Assembly: GCF_963662255.1 (NCBI RefSeq)
Contig: NC_085050.1
Location: forward strand, 24,980,631-25,044,630
Source of the DNA: Cinclus cinclus
Lineage: Eukaryota; Chordata; Aves; Passeriformes; Cinclidae
Reading direction: 5' to 3'
DNA: 64,000 nt
Positions 58,501 through 64,000 of the stretch are shown one piece after another (the stretch's first letter is position 1; each line of letters begins with the position of its first letter). Under the pieces are notes generated by a model, which worked only from the letters and a program-made list of their open reading frames with translations, made no database searches and had not been told where the DNA came from. A program made the position numbers and the translations under genes.

Positions 58501-60298
58501 ATCATCAGCATTGGCCTAATAGTTATGAGTTTGCCTAGTAAAGCTAAGGAGGGGAAGAAAATAATTATTATTCTTTTTTGGTCCTTTTAGATTATGTGCC
58601 ATAAACAAAGAGTATTCTAACACTGTTTTGCCACAATCAGGTATTGATTGTAGGCCTGATGTAGTACAAGCCTGTTGTGCTATGCAGAATGTCTTGTGGG
58701 AGTTTTTTCTTTATGGGTGCTAAAACACAGAAAATTTATTTAAATGTGTATTTGCTATTAGAGGGCTCAAGAACAAAGGTTACAAAAACCCCAACCTTTT
58801 CTACACAAAGAAGCTGAAACAGTTATCCATGTCCATTTAATCCCAAGTTTTTAGTTTTCATTGAAAATAAAATTTCAAAACTTGTCAATTAATTGTCTTG
58901 AAAGTTATGCATGTCTATTTGCTCAAATATTAGTTGTTGTCACACAAGCAGAAATCAATATCACCAGTGATGCTAGACATATCACAGTGTGATATAATTG
59001 CCATTTTTCCTTAAACCAAACATATCCTTAAGGTCCACTTTTTCACTTTTGTGAAGGGCAGTGTGTTCCAAGTATTGTCTGCGTCCTACACATCTAAACC
59101 CAAAATGTCAAAGACCATTAATGCTTTATTATAAACTGGTTTAATAGCTCTTCACCAAAACCTTCACAATATCTTTAGGTGATTATATAAGTGAATAATT
59201 GATCTTTATAACTTACATTCTTAAATACCACTTTTTTTTTTTTTAGTATATCTTATTTAGGAAAATATTTGAAATGTAATTTATGTAATTTTCTGTGTGT
59301 CTCCTATAAAAAGAATATACAAAACTGAGTACTCCATGGATGTATCACACAGCAGTAAACATTAAAGGATTTCCCTGATGTTCTTTATAAGTACACTTTT
59401 TACTGTAAGCCAGAATACTATTAATTTTGTATTACAAAATCACTTCATTTCTACAGATTGACAATTTTTTTTTTCATTGTAAGCAACATATACATTGATT
59501 TCTACATTTTAAATTCACTTTTTGCTTGGTTAAAATCCACTAGTAAAAATCCATTAAATCCATTAAAATCCCTAAAGTTATCCTGGATGAATTTCTAATG
59601 CGCTTAAATATTTCTGAAAATGTTTTAGAGTTAGATTATTTAATAATAACTATATTTCTAATTCAGGTGGCTTTATGCAAATTGTATCATTACACATGGG
59701 TAATAAAAACTTTGGAACTACAATATTGCATTCCTTTGGTACTTAGTTATTTAAACTAGTCAGCCTGAATGAGAAGTAGTTGCATATTTCAGATAGAAAA
59801 AATATAATTGCAAGATATAACATGATAAAAGGCCTTAGTGGAAAGCTGTCAACAGTAGAATACCTTGGATATCAACAAGTCCACTGCTTCTCAACCATTT
59901 CCCAAATAACCCAGAATAACTGCATCACAGAGAAAAGATGATGGTTTTGATGGTTTGGTCATTATCCACCAAATCTGGCTGGAAAATGTAACCACCCCAT
60001 CAGTCTGATTTACAATGAGCACCAGTGAGCTACACAGAAATCTGCAGTATCTGCTGCCACAGCTTCCTTGCAGACGAGACAAAAGTAAGCAAAGCTCTAA
60101 TTCAGCCTTGGTGTCGTCTGCAGTAATTCTAGCATTAGAAGCAAATGCTGATGCCTTGCCAGGACAGAAAAAAAAAAAAGAGTACAAAATATACACGTTC
60201 AGTGGACTGGGAGATCCTCCCAGACTAGCTCCTCTATAGGCATACTGTAAAGTACCTGCATTACTGTTAACTCATCTGAGGCTGAACATTTGACTCTT

Positions 60299-60381
60299 TG
60301 GGATGGTGCTGTGCAGGGCCAGGAGGAGGGCTCAATGATCCTTGTGGATTCTTCCAACTCAGCTTATTTTGTGATTCTGCA
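60299..60381 (+). mobile_element. CR1 3' tail fragment
   Basis: GGTGCTGTGCAGGGCCAGGA is followed by TCAATGATCCTTGTGGATTC and TTCCAACTCAGC. It ends in two octamers of the CR1 tail type (ATTTTGTG, ATTCTGCA) at 60366-60381. Only about the last 80 bp of the element are present. Confidence 0.85.
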
Positions 60382-61379
60382 AATTTTTTGCTTCGCATTG
60401 TGCAACACTTTCCTCAGTTGCACTTCCCTGCGCAGTTGCAGCATTAATTTTATGTTTACATCTTCACTGTAGATTTATTAACTGACTTTCAATACATAAA
60501 TAACCAAAATAACCTCTGTCTAGCTACTCAGCCCCTATCCTATACTAGATAATTTTTCTGGTTTGTTCTTTAGCATCAAAGAGGTTTCTGTGGGTTTTTT
60601 ATCCTTTCACTTACCTAATGAATCATTCCCTGGAATGCTTATAGCTACTGAGTTAGTTCTGTTCTTGGATTTAGCACTGCCTGCCCTGGATAAATTATTA
60701 ATGAGATTTTCATATCCTCCTCTCTATTGCTTTTCCATTTTTAACAAGGAACGCTTTTTCCTAACATACACTATCCACAGCTCTAACATAAATTAACCTG
60801 AGTTTCTCTCCGACTCCTCTGAAAGCACTGTTATGGCCAGATTCCATGTGACCCTTCCAGGTATGCCCAAAAGAGGAGCATACAGTCGTTTACTCCTTTG
60901 TGTCCCAGCATAGCCACAAAGATTGTGGGCTTTTAGAAAATGCAAGTGCTGCTCTAAATTGCTCTGCAATAGCACTGCCAGAGAGATATTATCATTTTCA
61001 AAAGATGAACCTGGAAAAAAGAAAGACAAAGGAAGCAACCAGAACTGAGACCAGGAACTGCACTTTTCCCATTTATAAACGGTAGGGAAAGCTTTCTAGT
61101 AGTGTTCTGCAGAAAAAAATATAGTCAGACAACCTTCCATTATGATACTCTGAACTTGCATTGGGGCTGACAAACACCTCTAAGGTTTGGCTAGGGGACT
61201 AACCAAGCTAGGGTCCCCCAGCTAGGGACTGCTATAGCTACAAACTCTTCCGAAGCTCATTAAAAACTCTGAATCACAGTGATGTATAAATACCGGGCCC
61301 TAAATTCAACATGTTCCAGATTATCAGCATATGACCATGGCTATGTTTCCTGGCAACTGAAAACCTCCAGCTATTTGAT

Positions 61380-61382
<3 letters not shown>

Positions 61383-61412
<30 letters not shown>
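61383..61412. repeat. CA dinucleotide microsatellite, 15 units
   Basis: Fifteen perfect CA units followed by GAGATAGAGAGA. A candidate length-polymorphic marker. Confidence 0.97.
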
Positions 61413-61415
<3 letters not shown>

Positions 61416-63572
61416 ATAGAGAGATGCATGCAGCTCTCCTGATCTGGGCAGGAGACAAAGATAATCTGTGAAAAATGGTTTTCCCTTGTGCTCATATTGG
61501 TGAGCACATCACACAACTTGTAATCACCAAATCTGATATTCTACATCATTACACTGATTCTATGCAATGAATTATCCAGTGCTCCAAAGATGAAAGATCA
61601 CACCTGCAAGTGTTCACTGCTGACCATCTCTCTGATAGCAACAGTCAGCAAGAATTCCCCTCCATTCTCTTCAGTTTTCCTGTTCAATTGATTACAAAAT
61701 GTTGGGGGGAAAAGAGGATTTGGTCTCTCTGTATGAGAAATGCAATGCAGATTCTTGCTTAATGCAATCAGAACGCTTGAAAGTAGAGACAGTTCCTTCA
61801 AAATGGAATCACAGTGCATTTAATTTTCACCTACCTACTGTCTCATATTCCTTTTTTTTTTTTAACAATTGCTATTCAACTCTTTGGTTACAATAAGAAT
61901 GCCATTCCTGAAGCTGGTGAGACTAACCACAATTTGCAGAAGGATCCTGACATTTCCATACATTTTATCAATGTCAATATGGCACTTGAAACTTTAGGCT
62001 ATGAAGTCCAGTCCTCTGTCCTTGTAACTTTCCTTTTGTTTTGTTTTGATTGTTCTCGAATTTTTAAGTTTTCTATTCAATTGTATTTTATAACTTTCAG
62101 AGAGTAGAAAAGACAGAAGTTCTATAGCAGTTGGAAAGACCAATTTCAGATGTGAGAAAGTAAAGAAATCTGAATAACTTATGGAGACTAAATGGTTAAG
62201 TATCCAGCATGATCATGTCTATTCATGGGGCAGAGGAGAGCAGACAGATAATTCAATCATTTCCAGATATTTTGGTTCCTTTCTTAGTTTTAGTGCCCAT
62301 TAATGCATGGATTTCCTTTCCAAAATGCTAATAAAAAAGCAAAGGATTTATGAAAAAATGTTATCCTAATTATCTTGCAAACTTACAGCAAATAAAAAGA
62401 TGAAAATACCTTCATGATTTTTAGAAAGTCCTAAACAACTAAGGTCTGTATGAGATGCCATTTGCATGGCTATATTTCATACAAATTAATGTTAATGATA
62501 CAGGAAATTTGTTTTGAAGTCGAACTTGTAATTTATTTTGATGGCTAAACAGAAATGGAATGGAATGTTTGGGTAAAATAGTTCATTTCAGAGCTAAAAG
62601 TGCAGTCAAGAGTGTTCCAGCTGCAATCCTGTGCTTAGCATAAAATGGGTATAGAGAAAAGATTATCTGCCCTTGAATAAACCCGTGATTATCCATATTA
62701 ATACAGTAGGTTGGGGTGTATATCTAAGTCACATGAGATGTATCTGGCTTCAGGGGATGGTGCAGTGTCATCTTCTCCCTGCCCACACCCATTTTGCAGG
62801 TTATTTCCTCACTGTAGTGCTCACACATCACTCAAGGATCCCAGCTGCTAGGACAGCCAATAGTCAACAGCCAAAACCTGTTCAACTGACAGAGGTGTGC
62901 CACCAGTAAAAGTTAAGCCTTCCTCAACAGTCTATAGAAAATAGTGCTCAGTTTTGAAGTGCATCAGTAAAGCATCAAGTTACATACTGTCAGTACTCAC
63001 ACCAAGTCTCACAGTAAAATGAATTACAAATCTGTTTTTTAATGCAGGAACTACCTCCCAGCCAGACATTTACTTAGCTGAATTTATTATGCAGTCTTTC
63101 AAGAAGCCTATACATTTCCCTTCTGTTGGTCAATAACTAGATAAAATGCCAGTACTACCCCAAAACATTTCATTACTAAAGGACCACTTTTTAACACTGA
63201 TCTATATTCTTGCTCTATGACATCTCTGAAAATGTCTTTCACAGCAAATGAAAGTGGGCTGATGAGCAGCTCTTGCTTTCTGACGACTTTAGAAGAATTC
63301 ATGTCAGATCCTGGACTATTTCTGTTATAGCACGTAAGGCCAGATTGTGATCTGAGTCACAGTAGTGATATGTGCACAATAATGGAAACTGCTATGCCAA
63401 AGTAAACATTCTACTGGTTTCAAATGAGCTATTTCAGATTCATATAAAGGGAAGTGAAACACAACCGAGACTAGGTATCTTAAATTAATGATGTCTGGCA
63501 TGGACAGAATGCAGTAATCTCTTGCAAAAGCATTTTTAGAAATTCCCAGGGCTTACCAGGCACGTAGTGTTA

Positions 63573-63638
63573 AAAAACAAAAAACAAAAAAAAAACCCCA
63601 AAAAAAACCCAAAAAAAAACAACAACCAAAAAAAAAAG
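63573..63638. repeat. A-rich low-complexity tract
   Basis: Runs of A are interrupted by CC, CCC or single C (AAAAACCCCAAAAAAAACCC pattern). Simple sequence, with no retroposon body attached that I can see. Confidence 0.85.
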
Positions 63639-64000
63639 GTTAATTATTTCCACATCTCTTTTCAGACTACAGGTCAATATAGAAAAAGGAATAAACTGCA
63701 AGAAAATTCCTGAACGATTAAAGTACCTAATTACTATGCACTATGCTATGTACAAAAGCTTCATTTGTTTGTTTTGTATCATAAATTATCACAACTGCCA
63801 TTTACATGTGTTCTTTTAAACTAAGAATCCATCCATCCACAACTGAAGTATTCTTGAAGATTAAGATTAATGTGTCATGAATCACCACGGTTTAATATGC
63901 ATGACACAGTTTCATTTCACACATATTCTGCATGGGTTGATTGCCATGTATGCCAATATCAAACAGATGTTAATTCTTTAATTTTTTGCTCTCAGAGTAT

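Noticed and set aside
63108..63302. 64-codon minus-strand frame with protein-like composition
   Set aside because: No recognisable family and no convincing splice acceptor and donor pair; it does not match the missing GABRA2 exons.

Overview
This is a stretch of vertebrate nuclear DNA, almost certainly from a bird. It is AT-rich and gene-poor. Its only recognisable gene is split into short coding exons with canonical GT-AG introns, and its dispersed repeats are CR1 LINE fragments (two ending in the ATTCTRTG-type octamer) plus LTR-like pieces of the sort common in bird genomes. There is no operon structure, bacterial gene, CRISPR array, rRNA or tRNA that I can support.

The gene is GABRA2, the alpha-2 subunit of the GABA-A receptor, on the minus strand. 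Seven consecutive coding exons were located by matching splice sites, reading phase and protein motifs: 42918-42985, 30481-30701, 28099-28181, 25018-25161, 24149-24301, 15682-15884 and 11424-11732 (stop codon at 11424-11426). Together they encode about 393 residues: most of the ligand-binding domain, the Cys-loop, four membrane helices, the M3-M4 intracellular loop and the C-terminus. The upstream exons (signal peptide and first part of the mature N-terminus) were not found and should lie beyond position 64000, so the intron entering the 68-bp exon is longer than 21 kb here.

Layout: 1-about 9490 is 3' flanking DNA holding a CR1 copy (about 2966-3996), a poly-G run, hairpins and a TA microsatellite. 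About 9490-11423 is the probable 3' UTR. From 11424 to 42985 is the coding part, whose introns hold a second CR1 (12500-13206), LTR-like repeats (about 20455-21105, about 22110-22740, and weaker ones near 31315-31431 and 33065-33750), a TATATC hexamer array (33951-34092) and an AT microsatellite (38709-38805). From 42986 to 64000 is the upstream intron, with two small CR1 3' ends and a CA repeat.

I did not find a convincing undescribed system. The observations most worth checking are a 100-bp exon-like segment on the opposite strand inside a GABRA2 intron (38828-38927), a tandem duplication of a donor-like sequence about 200 bp upstream of the 144-bp exon, an altered C-terminal tail of the receptor, and several perfect inverted repeats in the 3' flank.
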